NCBI RefSeq assembly: GCF_014648655.1
Contig: NZ_BMRN01000004.1
Coordinates: forward strand, 62,001-126,000
Direction: 5' to 3'
DNA length: 64,000 nt
From: Streptomyces atratus
GTDB lineage: Bacteria; Actinomycetota; Actinomycetes; Streptomycetales; Streptomycetaceae
The position numbers and the translations under genes are program-made. This document shows, in pieces, positions 1 to 8,741 of this stretch (positions are counted from its first letter, which is position 1; every line of letters starts with the position of its first letter). Under the pieces are notes generated by a model. The model did not search any database and was not told the origin of the DNA. It saw only the letters and a list, made by a program, of their open reading frames with translations.

Positions 1-604
1 ACAGCAGCTCGTCACCGGCCTCCAGTGTCTCCTCGGTGCTCGGCGTCAGAACGCGCTGCCCGCGGATGATGGTGACCAGCGAGGTGTCCTCGGGCCAGGC
101 CACATCGCCGACCTGGGTGCCGGCCAGCGCCGACTCCGGGGGCAGGGTCAGCTCGACCAGGTTGGCGTCGCCATGGCTGAAGCGCAGCAGCCGGACCAGA
201 TCGCCGACGCTCACCGCCTCCTCGACCAGGGCCGACATCAGACGCGGCGTGGAGACCGCCACATCGACGCCCCAGGCCTCGTTGAACAACCACTCGTTCT
301 TCGGGTTGTTGACCCGGGCGACGACCCTGGGCACGCCGTACTCGGTCTTGGCAAGCAGCGAGACGACCAGATTCACCTTGTCGTCGCCGGTCGCGGCGAT
401 CACGACGTTGCAGCGTTGAAGTGCCGCCTCGTCGAGTGAGGTGATCTCGCAGGCGTCCGCCAGCAGCCACTCGGCCATCGGCACCCGCTCCACCGAAATG
501 GCCGTCGGCGCCTTGTCGACGAGCAGCACCTCGTGCCCGTTCTCCAGCAGCTCGCCCGCGATGGAACGGCCCACCGCACCGGCCCCGGCAATCGCGACAC
601 GCAT
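1..604 (-). CDS. TrkA-type potassium uptake regulator (partial, runs off left edge)
   Basis: Cytoplasmic RCK subunit that gates a K+ channel or transporter by binding nucleotide. The start ATG (604-602) opens with MRVAIAGAGAVG, a Rossmann GxGxxG motif (TrkA-N), and the later stretch VGDVAWPEDTSLVTII looks like the start of a TrkA-C (RCK_C) domain. The 3' end lies outside the window, so about 200 residues are visible. The start overlaps the stop of the next TrkA gene by one base (TGATG), so the two are co-transcribed and probably translationally coupled. Two adjacent TrkA genes next to a KimA-like transporter point to K+ homeostasis. RCK_C domains can bind c-di-AMP in other bacteria; that is family knowledge, not seen here. 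Confidence 0.88.
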   Translation of the reverse strand, partial: MRVAIAGAGAVGRSIAGELLENGHEVLLVDKAPTAISVERVPMAEWLLADACEITSLDEAALQRCNVVIAATGDDKVNLVVSLLAKTEYGVPRVVARVNNPKNEWLFNEAWGVDVAVSTPRLMSALVEEAVSVGDLVRLLRFSHGDANLVELTLPPESALAGTQVGDVAWPEDTSLVTIIRGQRVLTPSTEETLEAGDELL

Positions 605-1272
605 CAGTGACCGCCCTCCTCAGGACCCTCGGCGAAGGCCGCCTCGACCTTTGCGATCTCGTCCGTACGCATCATCACGTGGACCAGGTCGCCCTCCTGC
701 AGCACCGTCTGCGAGCTGGGCAGAATGGCTTCGCCCAACCGGGTGAGGAACGCCACGCGGACGCCCGTCTCCTCCTGCAGCGTGCTGATCTTGTGGCCGA
801 TCCAGGACGGTGTGGTGTGCACCTCCGCGAGCTGCACACCGCCGCTCGGATCCCGCCACAGCGGCTCGGCGCCCGAGGGGAGCAGCCGCCGCAGCATCTG
901 GTCCGCGGTCCAGCGCACGGTGGCGACCGTGGGGATGCCGAGGCGCTGGTAGACCTCGGCGCGCCGGGGGTCGTAGATCCGCGCCGCGACATTCTCGATG
1001 CCGAACATCTCGCGGGCCACCCGGGCGGCGATGATGTTCGAGTTGTCGCCGCTGCTCACCGCGGCGAACGCACCGGCCTCCTCGATCCCCGCCTCACGGA
1101 GGGTGTCCTGGTCGAAGCCGACACCGGTGACGCGCCGCCCACCGAATCCGGACCCGAGGCGCCGGAACGCCGTGGGGTCCTGGTCGATGACGGCGACCGT
1201 GTGCCCCTGCTGCTCCAGGGTCTGCGCGAGAGCGGCCCCCACTCGCCCGCAGCCCATGATGACGATGTGCAC
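604..1272 (-). CDS. TrkA-type potassium uptake regulator
   Basis: Second RCK protein, 222 residues, the usual length for one TrkA-N plus TrkA-C unit. The start is GTG at 1272 and the protein begins MHIVIMGCGRVGAALA with the GxGxxG dinucleotide-binding loop; an acidic residue follows the second strand (VAVIDQD). The C-terminal part (about 140-215, with EVHTTPSWIGHKIS and LQEGDLVHVMMR) fits RCK_C. It is the first gene of a two-gene operon with the downstream TrkA. It acts at the cytoplasmic face of a K+ transporter; the partner membrane protein may be the KimA-like transporter at 3494 or a Trk/Ktr channel elsewhere. Confidence 0.9.
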   Translation of the reverse strand: MHIVIMGCGRVGAALAQTLEQQGHTVAVIDQDPTAFRRLGSGFGGRRVTGVGFDQDTLREAGIEEAGAFAAVSSGDNSNIIAARVAREMFGIENVAARIYDPRRAEVYQRLGIPTVATVRWTADQMLRRLLPSGAEPLWRDPSGGVQLAEVHTTPSWIGHKISTLQEETGVRVAFLTRLGEAILPSSQTVLQEGDLVHVMMRTDEIAKVEAAFAEGPEEGGH

Positions 1273-1361
1273 CTTGCGCCTACCTCGCAGTCCTGATCGT
1301 CCGGCTGACCTGCGAAAACACCCTGCTCACACTTCTTCCTCAGCTTGCCGGGCAAACAACG

Positions 1362-1385
1362 GGGCAACGGTATGTCCCGTTGCCC
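1362..1385. terminator. hairpin between divergent trkA and GntR genes
   Basis: GGGCAACGG (1362-1370) pairs with CCGTTGCCC (1377-1385) around a 6-nt loop. There is no T-run, so it may be a regulatory hairpin or a transcription barrier between divergent genes. Confidence 0.35.
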
Positions 1386-1496
1386 AGGATGAGCTTATGC
1401 GGCCGGGAGTGCGAAGCCTCATCCGAGTGCGCTTTCGCCGCGCCCTGTGATGGGGGCGCGGAGGACCGCCGGATGCAGCCACTGCGGGACGGACCC

Positions 1497-1535
1497 TTGA
1501 ATACGACGACTACAGACATCTAACATGTCAGTTCA
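1497..1535 (+). promoter_or_regulatory. promoter and operator of the GntR gene (leaderless)
   Basis: TTGAAT (1497-1502), an 18-nt spacer and TAACAT (1521-1526) form a good -35/-10 pair. Transcription would start at about 1533-1535, on the ATG itself, and there is no Shine-Dalgarno sequence, so the mRNA is probably leaderless. The perfect inverted repeat GACAT-CTAAC-ATGTC (1515-1529) covers the -10 box and is a likely autoregulatory operator. Confidence 0.55.
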
Positions 1536-2191
1536 TGGAGACCCTGCGCCCCGTCCGACGGACCCTGTTGCGGGACACCGCGTACGAGGCGATCCGTGAC
1601 GCCATCGTCCGCGGCGACATCCCGCCCGGTGCCCCCGTCCGCGACGCCGACCTCGCCGAACGCCTCGGACTGTCCCGGGCGCCGGTCCGCGACGCACTGT
1701 CCCGGCTCTCCGGCGAGGGACTCGTCGAATCCAAGCCGCAGAGCTACACCCGGGTGACCCGGCTGGTGCCGCGCGACGTCCGGGACGCGGCGGCGGTCGT
1801 ACGGGCCATGCAGGAACTCGCCGCCAGGACGGCCGTACCCCTCCTCACGGATGCGGACATCACCGCGATGCGCGAGGCGAACGACCGCTTCCGGGACGCG
1901 ACCCGCCGCGGCGACGTGGCGGAGGCACTGCGCGCCGACGACCGGCTCCATGACGTCCTCGTCACCGCCTGCGGCAACCGCGCGGTGGCCGCCACCGTCC
2001 GGCGCTACACGCCCTTGATCCGGCGCCTGGAGTGGCGGCAGTTCGGCACGCCCGGCGCAGCACACGGCTCGGCGGAGCTGCACGACCGGCTGATCGAGGC
2101 GTGCGCGGGGCGCGATGCCGAAGCCGCGGCCAGGGTCACCGCGGAGATCTGGCGGGCGCTCGAAGAACTCGCCGACGAACCGGCCGACTAG
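1535..2191 (+). CDS. GntR-family transcriptional regulator (FCD-type)
   Basis: 218 residues. The N-terminal winged helix-turn-helix is clear ([19 protein letters not shown], then [19 protein letters not shown] and a GLV turn, about 17-70). The C-terminal 130 residues are helical and match the FadR/FCD ligand-binding class in length and pattern. It sits 131 nt upstream of and co-directional with the ACC deaminase gene, so it is the probable local regulator of acdS. The start at 1535 fits a leaderless transcript from the promoter described upstream. Effector unknown; ACC, its breakdown products or an amino acid are guesses. Confidence 0.88.
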   Translation: METLRPVRRTLLRDTAYEAIRDAIVRGDIPPGAPVRDADLAERLGLSRAPVRDALSRLSGEGLVESKPQSYTRVTRLVPRDVRDAAAVVRAMQELAARTAVPLLTDADITAMREANDRFRDATRRGDVAEALRADDRLHDVLVTACGNRAVAATVRRYTPLIRRLEWRQFGTPGAAHGSAELHDRLIEACAGRDAEAAARVTAEIWRALEELADEPAD

Positions 2192-2248
2192 GCCGACGGC
2201 CCGAGCACCGCCCGCACGAGCCGCCAGGCCGCGGACGAGCCGACCACC

Positions 2249-2280
2249 ATCACCACACCGACCCATCACCACACCGACCC
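2249..2280 (+). repeat. 16-bp tandem duplication in GntR-acdS spacer
   Basis: ATCACCACACCGACCC occurs twice head to tail (2249-2264 and 2265-2280) in the spacer before acdS. A further partial copy (CACCATCACCGAG) follows. It is probably a replication-slippage product in non-coding DNA. Confidence 0.6.
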
Positions 2281-2322
2281 CCGCCCACCATCACCGAGCC
2301 ACCCCCGGCCAAGGGAGCCCCC

Positions 2323-3381
2323 GTGACGCCCGCATCGCCCGCAGCCCCGTCCTCCCCCTCTCTCTCCTCCTACGACCGCTACCCCCTCCTCTTCGGCCCC
2401 TCTCCCGTGCACCGCCTCGACCGGCTCACCGATCACCTCGGCGGCGCCGCGGTCTGGGCCAAACGGGAGGACTGCAACTCCGGCATCGCCTATGGCGGCA
2501 ACAAGACGCGCAAGCTCGAATACCTCGTGGCCGACGCCCTGGCGCAGGGCTGCGACACGCTCGTCTCCATCGGCGGCGTCCAGTCCAACCACACCCGCCA
2601 GGTCGCGGCGGTCGCCGCCCGTGCCGGCCTCAAGTGCGTACTCATCCAGGAAAGCTGGGTCGAGTGGCCCGACGCCGTCTACGACAAGGTCGGCAACATC
2701 CTGATCAGCCGCCTGGCCGGTGCCGATGTCCGCCTGGTGCGTGCCGGGTTCGGCATCGGCGTCAAGGAGAGCTGGGAGCAGGCGCTGCGCGAGGTCGAGG
2801 AGGGCGGCGGCCGGCCGTACGCCATCCCCGCCGGCGCGTCCGACCATCCTCTCGGTGGGCTCGGCTTCGCCAACTGGGCGTACGAGGTCGCCGAGCAGGA
2901 GCGCGCACTCGGCGTGTTCTTCGACACCGTCGTCGTCTGCTCGGTGACCGGCTCCACCCAGGCCGGCATGGTCGCGGGCTTCGCCGCGCTCGAAGAGGAG
3001 GGCGGCCGTCCGCGGCGCGTGCTGGGCATCGACGCCTCCGCGGAACCCACTCGCACCCGCGAGCAGATCGCCCGGATCGCGGCCGGCACCGCACGGCTCA
3101 TCGGGGTGCGGCGCGAGCTCACCGTGGACGACATCGAGCTGGACGAGCGCTACCACGCGGGCACGTACGGCATCCCCGACGACACCACCCTCGACGCGAT
3201 GCGGCTCGCCGCCCGTACCGAGGGCATGGTCACCGACCCCGTGTACGAGGGGAAGTCGATGGCGGGAACGATCGACCTCGTGGGGCGCGGCGAGATCGCC
3301 AGGGATTCCACCGTCCTTTACGCACATCTCGGCGGTCAGCCCGCATTGAATGGTTACAGTGCGCTTTTCGCGGACGCTTAG
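2323..3381 (+). CDS. acdS: 1-aminocyclopropane-1-carboxylate (ACC) deaminase
   Basis: PLP enzyme that opens the ACC ring to give 2-oxobutyrate and ammonia; in plant-associated bacteria it lowers plant ethylene. 352 residues from GTG 2323, placed 5 nt after AAGGGAG (2311-2317). An in-frame ATG at 2032 lies inside the GntR gene and gives only low-complexity sequence. The PLP lysine is K61 in [23 protein letters not shown] follows. [13 protein letters not shown] (Glu after Tyr) and [14 protein letters not shown] (Leu) carry the residues that separate true ACC deaminases from D-cysteine desulfhydrases. About 10 extra N-terminal residues compared with proteobacterial AcdS. Confidence 0.93.
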   Translation: MTPASPAAPSSPSLSSYDRYPLLFGPSPVHRLDRLTDHLGGAAVWAKREDCNSGIAYGGNKTRKLEYLVADALAQGCDTLVSIGGVQSNHTRQVAAVAARAGLKCVLIQESWVEWPDAVYDKVGNILISRLAGADVRLVRAGFGIGVKESWEQALREVEEGGGRPYAIPAGASDHPLGGLGFANWAYEVAEQERALGVFFDTVVVCSVTGSTQAGMVAGFAALEEEGGRPRRVLGIDASAEPTRTREQIARIAAGTARLIGVRRELTVDDIELDERYHAGTYGIPDDTTLDAMRLAARTEGMVTDPVYEGKSMAGTIDLVGRGEIARDSTVLYAHLGGQPALNGYSALFADA

Positions 3382-3480
3382 TGCAAGGATTTCGTTAAGA
3401 ATTTCATGGCTTTTTCGTCCGAGCGCAGGAGATTGCGGGGCCACGGGGGTGGTGGGTCCGCGGCTTCCATACGGAACGCT

Positions 3481-3496
3481 TACGATCCTCTGCGTG
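3481..3496 (+). promoter_or_regulatory. -10 box and leaderless start of the KimA-like gene
   Basis: TACGAT (3481-3486) lies 7 nt before GTG 3494. No ribosome-binding site precedes the GTG, so transcription probably begins at the start codon. The -35 is not clear. Confidence 0.45.
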
Positions 3497-5542
3497 TCCA
3501 AACTGACCGACGTGCCCAAACGGATCCTGATCGGGCGCGCACTGCGCAGTGACCGGCTCGGAGAAACGCTCCTGCCGAAGCGCATCGCCCTCCCCGTCTT
3601 CGCCTCCGACGCCCTGTCCTCCGTTGCCTACGCACCTGGCGAGGTTCTGCTCGTCCTGTCTGTCGCGGGCGTGTCGGCGTACCACTTCAGCCCGTGGATC
3701 GCCCTGGCGGTCGTGGTGGTGATGTTCACCGTGGTGGCGTCGTACCGGCAGAACGTGCACGCGTACCCCAGCGGTGGTGGCGACTACGAGGTCGCCACCA
3801 CCAACCTCGGCCCCAAGGCCGGCCTGACGGTCGCCAGCGCGCTGCTCGTGGACTACGTCCTCACCGTCGCCGTCTCCATCAGCTCCGGCATCGAGAACCT
3901 GGGTTCGGCGATCCCGTTCGTGGTCGAGCACAAGGTGCTGTGCGCCGTCGCGGTGATCCTCCTGCTGACGCTGATGAACCTGCGCGGCGTCAAGGAGTCC
4001 GGGTCGCTCTTCGCGATTCCGACGTACGTGTTCGTCGTGGGCGTCTTCATCATGATCGCGTGGGGTGCCTTCCGCACTCTCGTGCTCGGCGACACCATGC
4101 GCGCGCCCACCGCCGACTTCCACATCAAGGCGGAGCAGGAGGGCCTCGCGGGCTTCGCTCTCGTCTTCCTGCTGCTGCGCGCCTTCTCCTCCGGCTGTGC
4201 CGCGCTCACCGGCGTCGAGGCGGTATCCAACGGCGTCCCGGCCTTCCGCAAGCCCAAGTCCAAGAACGCGGCGACGACGCTCTCGATGATGGGCGTGCTC
4301 GCCATCACCATGCTCGTCGGCATCATCGCCCTCGCCCTGGTCACCGACGTCCGGATGGCCGAGAACCCGGCGCAGGACCTGCTGAAGGGCGGTGTGCCGG
4401 TCGGCCCCGGCTATGTGCAGGACCCGGTGATCACGCAGGTCGCCGAGGCCGTCTTCGGCAACGGCAGCTTCCTGTTCATCGTGCTCGCCGCGGCCACCGC
4501 CCTGGTGCTGTTCCTCGCGGCGAACACGGCGTACAACGGCTTCCCGGTGCTCGGCTCGATCCTCGCCCAGGACCGCTACCTGCCGCGCCAGCTTCACACC
4601 CGCGGCGACCGCCTCGCGTTCTCCAACGGCATCGTGCTGCTCGCCGGCGCGGCCGCCCTGCTCGTCGTCATCTACGGAGCCGACTCGACCCGGCTGATCC
4701 AGCTCTACATCGTCGGCGTGTTCGTGTCCTTCACGCTCAGCCAGACCGGCATGGTCCGCCACTGGAACCGCCACCTGCGCACCGAGAAGGACGCCGACAA
4801 GCGCCGCCACATGATCCGCTCCCGTGCGATCAACGCCTTCGGCGCCTTCCTGACCGGCCTCGTCCTCGTGGTCGTCCTGGTCACCAAGTTCACCCACGGT
4901 GCCTGGGTCGCCCTGCTCGGCATGTGCATCTTCTTCGCGACGATGACCGCGATCCGGAAGCACTACGACCGGGTTGCAGAGGAGATCGCCGCCGACGAGA
5001 CCCCGTCCGACGAGACGATCCGGCCCTCCAGGGTCCACTCGATCGTCCTGGTCTCCAAGCTCCACCGGCCCACCCTGCGCGCCCTCGCCTACGCCAAGCT
5101 GATCCGCTCCGACCGGCTGGAGGCGCTCTCCATCAGCGTCGACCCGGCGGAGACCAAGGCGCTCAAGGACGACTGGGAGCGGCGCGGCATCGACATCCCG
5201 CTGAAGATCCTCGACTCCCCGTACCGCGAGGTGACCCGGCCGGTCATCGACTACGTGAAGAGCCTGCGCCGGGAGAGCCCGCGCGACGTGGTGAGCGTGT
5301 ACATCCCGGAGTACGTGGTCGGCCACTGGTACGAGCACCTCCTCCACAACCAGAGCGCCCTGCGCCTCAAGGGGCGGCTGCTGTTCACCCCGGGCGTGAT
5401 GGTGACCTCCGTGCCGTACCAGCTGGAGTCCTCCGAGGCGGCGAAGAAGCGCGCCAGGAAGCGCGCCGAGTGGAACGCACCGGGCTCGGTGCGCCGCGGA
5501 CCCGTGGAGCGCAGGCCCAAGGAACCCGCCAACAAGGGCTGA
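3494..5542 (+). CDS. KimA-like high-affinity potassium transporter (APC superfamily)
   Basis: 682 residues: about 12 membrane segments up to about 480, then a soluble C-terminal domain, the KimA (YdaO) layout. FASDALSSVAYAPGE (36-50), YPSGGGDYEV (91-100), VDYVLTVAVSISSG (119-132) and SGCAALTGVEAVSNGVPAF (233-251) match the KimA signature. D39, D120, Y121, T124, S128 and T239 line up with the K+-site residues I recall for Bacillus KimA, so this is more likely a K+/H+ symporter than an amino-acid permease. Start GTG 3494; the open frame upstream does not look coding. Neighbouring TrkA genes support the K+ role. Annotation pipelines would probably call it an APC amino-acid permease. Confidence 0.82.
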   Translation: MSKLTDVPKRILIGRALRSDRLGETLLPKRIALPVFASDALSSVAYAPGEVLLVLSVAGVSAYHFSPWIALAVVVVMFTVVASYRQNVHAYPSGGGDYEVATTNLGPKAGLTVASALLVDYVLTVAVSISSGIENLGSAIPFVVEHKVLCAVAVILLLTLMNLRGVKESGSLFAIPTYVFVVGVFIMIAWGAFRTLVLGDTMRAPTADFHIKAEQEGLAGFALVFLLLRAFSSGCAALTGVEAVSNGVPAFRKPKSKNAATTLSMMGVLAITMLVGIIALALVTDVRMAENPAQDLLKGGVPVGPGYVQDPVITQVAEAVFGNGSFLFIVLAAATALVLFLAANTAYNGFPVLGSILAQDRYLPRQLHTRGDRLAFSNGIVLLAGAAALLVVIYGADSTRLIQLYIVGVFVSFTLSQTGMVRHWNRHLRTEKDADKRRHMIRSRAINAFGAFLTGLVLVVVLVTKFTHGAWVALLGMCIFFATMTAIRKHYDRVAEEIAADETPSDETIRPSRVHSIVLVSKLHRPTLRALAYAKLIRSDRLEALSISVDPAETKALKDDWERRGIDIPLKILDSPYREVTRPVIDYVKSLRRESPRDVVSVYIPEYVVGHWYEHLLHNQSALRLKGRLLFTPGVMVTSVPYQLESSEAAKKRARKRAEWNAPGSVRRGPVERRPKEPANKG

Positions 5543-5563
5543 CCGCGCCCGCCCGCTCGTGGT

Positions 5564-5616
5564 AAACGGCCGGACGACACCCACGTAGACTCGTGGGTTG
5601 TTGTCCGGCCGTTTTT
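5564..5616 (+). terminator. rho-independent terminator after the KimA-like gene
   Basis: A long hairpin: outer arms AACGGCCGGAC / GTCCGGCCGTT and inner arms ACCCACG / CGTGGGT, followed by TTTTT. The loop also carries TAGACT, which could serve as a -10 box for the methyltransferase gene. Confidence 0.8.
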
Positions 5617-5642
5617 CCCTTGATCTCTGGAGCCACCCCCTC

Positions 5643-6971
5643 ATGCAGAACGAACCCACGTCGTCGCTGGTCGGGGAGGAGTACGAGGTCGAGGTCGGGC
5701 CCGTCGCACACGGCGGCCACTGCATCGCCCGCACGTCGCAGGGCCAGGTCCTCTTCGTACGGCACACGCTTCCCGGCGAGAAGGTCATCGCCAAGGTCAC
5801 CGAGGGCGAGAGCGACTCCCGCTTCCTGCGCGCCGACGCGGTACGGATCATCGAGGCGTCCAAGGACCGTGTCGAGGCGCCCTGCCCGTACGCCGGTCCC
5901 GGCAAGTGCGGCGGCTGCGACTGGCAGCACGCCAAGCCCGGCGCCCAGCGCAGGCTCAAGGGTGAAGTGATTGCTGAACAGCTCCAGCGCCTCGCGGGTC
6001 TCACCCCCGAGGAGGCGGGCTGGGACGGCACCGTCATGCCGGCCGAGGGCGACAAGCTTCCGGCAGGCGAGGTACCGGCCTGGCGCACCCGGGTCCAGTA
6101 CGCCATCGACGAGGACGGCCGTGTCGGCCTGCGCAGGCACCGTTCGCACGACGTGGAGCCGATCGAACGCTGCCTGATCGCGGCCCCCGGCGTCACCGAA
6201 CTCGGCATCGAGAAGCGGGAATGGCCCGGCATGGCCTCGGTGGAAGCAATCGCGGCCACCGGCTCCCACGACCGCCAGGTGATCCTCACCCCGAGGCCCG
6301 GCGGCCGGCTGCCCCTCGTCGAGCTCGACAAGCCCGTCTCGGTGCTGCGCGTCGACGAGCGCGACGGCGGCGTCCACCGCGTGCACGGCCGCGCCTTCGT
6401 CCGCGAGCGCGCCGACGACCGTACCTACCGGGTCGGTTCGGGCGGCTTCTGGCAGGTCCACCCGCAAGCCGCCAACACCCTCGTCCGCGCCGTGATGCAG
6501 GGCCTGCTGCCCCGCAAGGGCGACACCGCCCTCGACCTCTACTGCGGCGTCGGCCTGTTCGCGGGCGCCATCGGCCAGCGCATCGGCGAGAAGGGTGCGG
6601 TCCTCGGCATCGAGTCCGGCAAGCGCGCCGTCGAGGACGCCCGGCACAACCTGAAGGACCTGGAACGGGTCCGCATCGAGCACGGCAAGGTCGACCAGGT
6701 CCTGCCGCGCACCGGCATCACCGAGACCGACCTGATCGTCCTCGACCCCCCGCGCGCAGGCGCCGGCAAGCAGACGGTCAAGCACCTGGCCGGCCTCGGT
6801 GCCCGCCGCATCGCGTATGTGGCATGCGACCCGGCGGCCCTCGCCCGCGACCTGGCGTACTTCCGCGAGGGCGGGTACAAGGTGCGGACGCTGCGGGCGT
6901 TCGATCTGTTTCCGATGACGCACCATGTGGAGTGCGTCGCGATCCTGGAGCCGGCTGCTAAGGGCTCCTGA
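5643..6971 (+). CDS. TrmA/RumA-family class I SAM-dependent RNA (uracil-5) methyltransferase
   Basis: 442 residues from ATG 5643, with GGAG about 10 nt upstream. It methylates uridine C5 in rRNA or tRNA. An N-terminal TRAM domain (about 10-70) is followed by an iron-sulphur cluster set C81, C89, C92 and C177 (CPYAGPGKCGGC and IERCLIA). The SAM motif is LDLYCGVGLFAGAIG, the PxxAG loop is LDPPRAGAG, the catalytic cysteine is in YVACDPAALARDL, and the base is E in HHVECVAIL. Which U is modified (RlmD/RlmC-like or TrmA-like) cannot be told from sequence alone. It follows the KimA-like gene after a strong terminator, so it is transcribed separately. Confidence 0.9.
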   Translation: MQNEPTSSLVGEEYEVEVGPVAHGGHCIARTSQGQVLFVRHTLPGEKVIAKVTEGESDSRFLRADAVRIIEASKDRVEAPCPYAGPGKCGGCDWQHAKPGAQRRLKGEVIAEQLQRLAGLTPEEAGWDGTVMPAEGDKLPAGEVPAWRTRVQYAIDEDGRVGLRRHRSHDVEPIERCLIAAPGVTELGIEKREWPGMASVEAIAATGSHDRQVILTPRPGGRLPLVELDKPVSVLRVDERDGGVHRVHGRAFVRERADDRTYRVGSGGFWQVHPQAANTLVRAVMQGLLPRKGDTALDLYCGVGLFAGAIGQRIGEKGAVLGIESGKRAVEDARHNLKDLERVRIEHGKVDQVLPRTGITETDLIVLDPPRAGAGKQTVKHLAGLGARRIAYVACDPAALARDLAYFREGGYKVRTLRAFDLFPMTHHVECVAILEPAAKGS

Positions 6972-7448
6972 CCTGCGGGTTTGCGGCGTGGGTGGTTCGC
7001 TCGACCTGTTTGCCTGCCTGCACCGGGTCGAGCGGACGGTTCCTCCGTGGTAGACCCCTTGACCTGCGGTTTTGTGACAGTGTGCGGTCCTGACGGCGCG
7101 AGTGTCTTGGTGGCGCCGAGAAGTCTTGACGCTCGAATGACGCCGACTCGGGACGCGTCGCCGCATCGTCCACGCGTAGTGGTCGAAGTGTACTGGCGGA
7201 GATCTGACCGCCCAGTGGTCAGGCGGTCACCGGGCTCGGCCGCCGGTGTGACTGCGTACCCTGAGACCGAACGCGGGGAGCTTGCATCATCGGTCGAGTC
7301 GGTGATGGAGCCGGGCCGGATGTCGAGGATGGCGGCGAGTCACGAGAGGTCGCCGGCTTTCCTCCAGCCGCTGGAGCACCATCTTGCGCCGGCGCCACCG
7401 CCCGTACTGGTAGAAGGGCGCGGTACGCCCGCGTCGGCGGGAGGCCGG
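6972..7448. other. non-coding stretch between convergent genes
   Basis: No supported gene. It holds a near-repeat (GACCTGCGGGTTTG / GACCTGCGGTTTTG at about 6970 and 7060) and a hairpin TGACCGCC / GGCGGTCA (7205-7229, 9-nt loop). Reading frames lack recognisable domains. It could be the scar of an earlier insertion. Confidence 0.4.
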
Positions 7449-8741
7449 TCACCGCCCGTCCCCCCGCAGACCGGGGCGCACACCCCTGTTCCCGGACACG
7501 GCCTCGGTCTGCTGCCAGACGGAGGTGAGCGCCGTGACGGGGTCCGGATCGGCCGGCGCTGCCGGCCACCAGTCGCCGTCGTCATGCTGGAGGTAGGGGT
7601 ACCAGCGGGTGTCGGGGCCCAGGCGCAGCTGGATGCGGTGGTCGGTGAGCGTGAGGCGGTTGCGCCAGGTCCTGAGGGCGACCGGGGTGGTGGTCATTTC
7701 GGCGAGGGCCTCGGTCAGGGCGGTGCGGGCGGCTGTCATCGCCGTCGGGTCGGGGGTGTGGGGCTGTTCGGCGACGGTGATGCCGGTTGGGCCGCCATAC
7801 CGCCAGGCGCGGGTGAGGCGGACGAACGCGGTCGGTTTGGCACCGGTGTTCTGGATGAGGTGGTGGAACCACTCGGGGCCGCAGTTGCTCGCGGCGATCC
7901 GTGTCGCGTCCTCGTGCTGGGACAGATGCAGGCTGGTGGTGTCACCCTTGAGCACTCGTGCAGCGCGTGTGGCGGTGTCCGCCATGAGGCGTTCGAGGTC
8001 CGCGGTGGACAGACCGGTGCCGGGTGGCGGGGCGGCGGGCAGCGCGGCGGTGTGGGGCGCCGGTTCGGGGAGTTCGGGAAGGGGCGGAGTGTGTTCGGCC
8101 AGTGCGGCCCAGGCTGCGTAGGTGCCCGCGGCCGGGAGGCCGGCCGGGGCCGGTGGGGTGGAGGTCGCCTGGGCGGCCGTACGGCGGGCGCGCAGCCGGG
8201 CGAGGACCTCCTCCCGTCCGCGGCCGCGCAGGGCGAACACCACGAAGGGGTCGGCGTCGATGGTCGCGGCGATGACGTAGCAGAGCGCGGCGGCGTGTTT
8301 GCAGGGGTAGCCCCAGTCGGGGCAGGAACATTCGGGGTCGAGTTCGGTGGGTTGCGGCAGCAGGGGGACGCCGGCGTGGCGGGCGTCGTCGACGAGTTCG
8401 GCGGGCATCTCGCCGTCGAGGAGTGCGGCGAGATGCCCGGCCCGGGCCGCGATGGTGTCGAGGAGGGTGTCCCACTGGGCGTCGGTGAGGACGGGCAGGT
8501 GGACGGCGGAGCGGTAGGGACGGGGCCTGCTGCCCTGGACAGCGGCTTTGACCTGGCCGGGGGCGATGGTGACGGGCCCGACCATACCCTGGCGGGCGTA
8601 GGTGCGTCCGCGGGACAGGCGCCCCGAGTCCAGGGTGGAGTCCTCAAGGGCCGTTACCCATGCCTGGCCCCACCAGGTCGCGGCGAAGGCACGCCTGCCG
8701 CGGGTGGGCGCGCGGCGCGGGCCGGGGACCGAGGGGCTCAT
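7449..8741 (-). CDS. SWIM zinc-finger protein, partner of SNF2 helicase
   Basis: 430 residues. The SWIM motif ECSCPDWGYPCKHAAAL (about 137-153; CxC...CxH) binds zinc and is expected to bind nucleic acid or protein. The N-terminus has the conserved FAATWWGQAWVTALE block typical of SWIM proteins found with SNF2 helicases. Its ATG overlaps the helicase stop by 4 nt (ATGA), so the two are translationally coupled. The C-terminal part (about 180-430) is low-complexity and then a WYPYLQHDDGDWWPA block of unknown role. Likely nuclear-type chromatin or DNA-repair remodelling in partnership with the helicase; substrate unknown. Confidence 0.85.
   Translation of the reverse strand: MSPSVPGPRRAPTRGRRAFAATWWGQAWVTALEDSTLDSGRLSRGRTYARQGMVGPVTIAPGQVKAAVQGSRPRPYRSAVHLPVLTDAQWDTLLDTIAARAGHLAALLDGEMPAELVDDARHAGVPLLPQPTELDPECSCPDWGYPCKHAAALCYVIAATIDADPFVVFALRGRGREEVLARLRARRTAAQATSTPPAPAGLPAAGTYAAWAALAEHTPPLPELPEPAPHTAALPAAPPPGTGLSTADLERLMADTATRAARVLKGDTTSLHLSQHEDATRIAASNCGPEWFHHLIQNTGAKPTAFVRLTRAWRYGGPTGITVAEQPHTPDPTAMTAARTALTEALAEMTTTPVALRTWRNRLTLTDHRIQLRLGPDTRWYPYLQHDDGDWWPAAPADPDPVTALTSVWQQTEAVSGNRGVRPGLRGDGR

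Noticed and set aside
2032..2322. ATG 2032 as the start of the ACC deaminase
   Set aside because: It overlaps the GntR gene and gives low-complexity sequence; GTG 2323 has a good AAGGGAG site and the family start.
3404..6331. Long antisense open frame across the KimA-like and methyltransferase genes
   Set aside because: High-GC antisense artefact, rich in His, Arg and Asp; both sense genes carry family motifs throughout.
7205..7229. TGACCGCC/GGCGGTCA hairpin as a transposon end or att site
   Set aside because: Single copy, no flanking target duplication and no transposase or integrase nearby.
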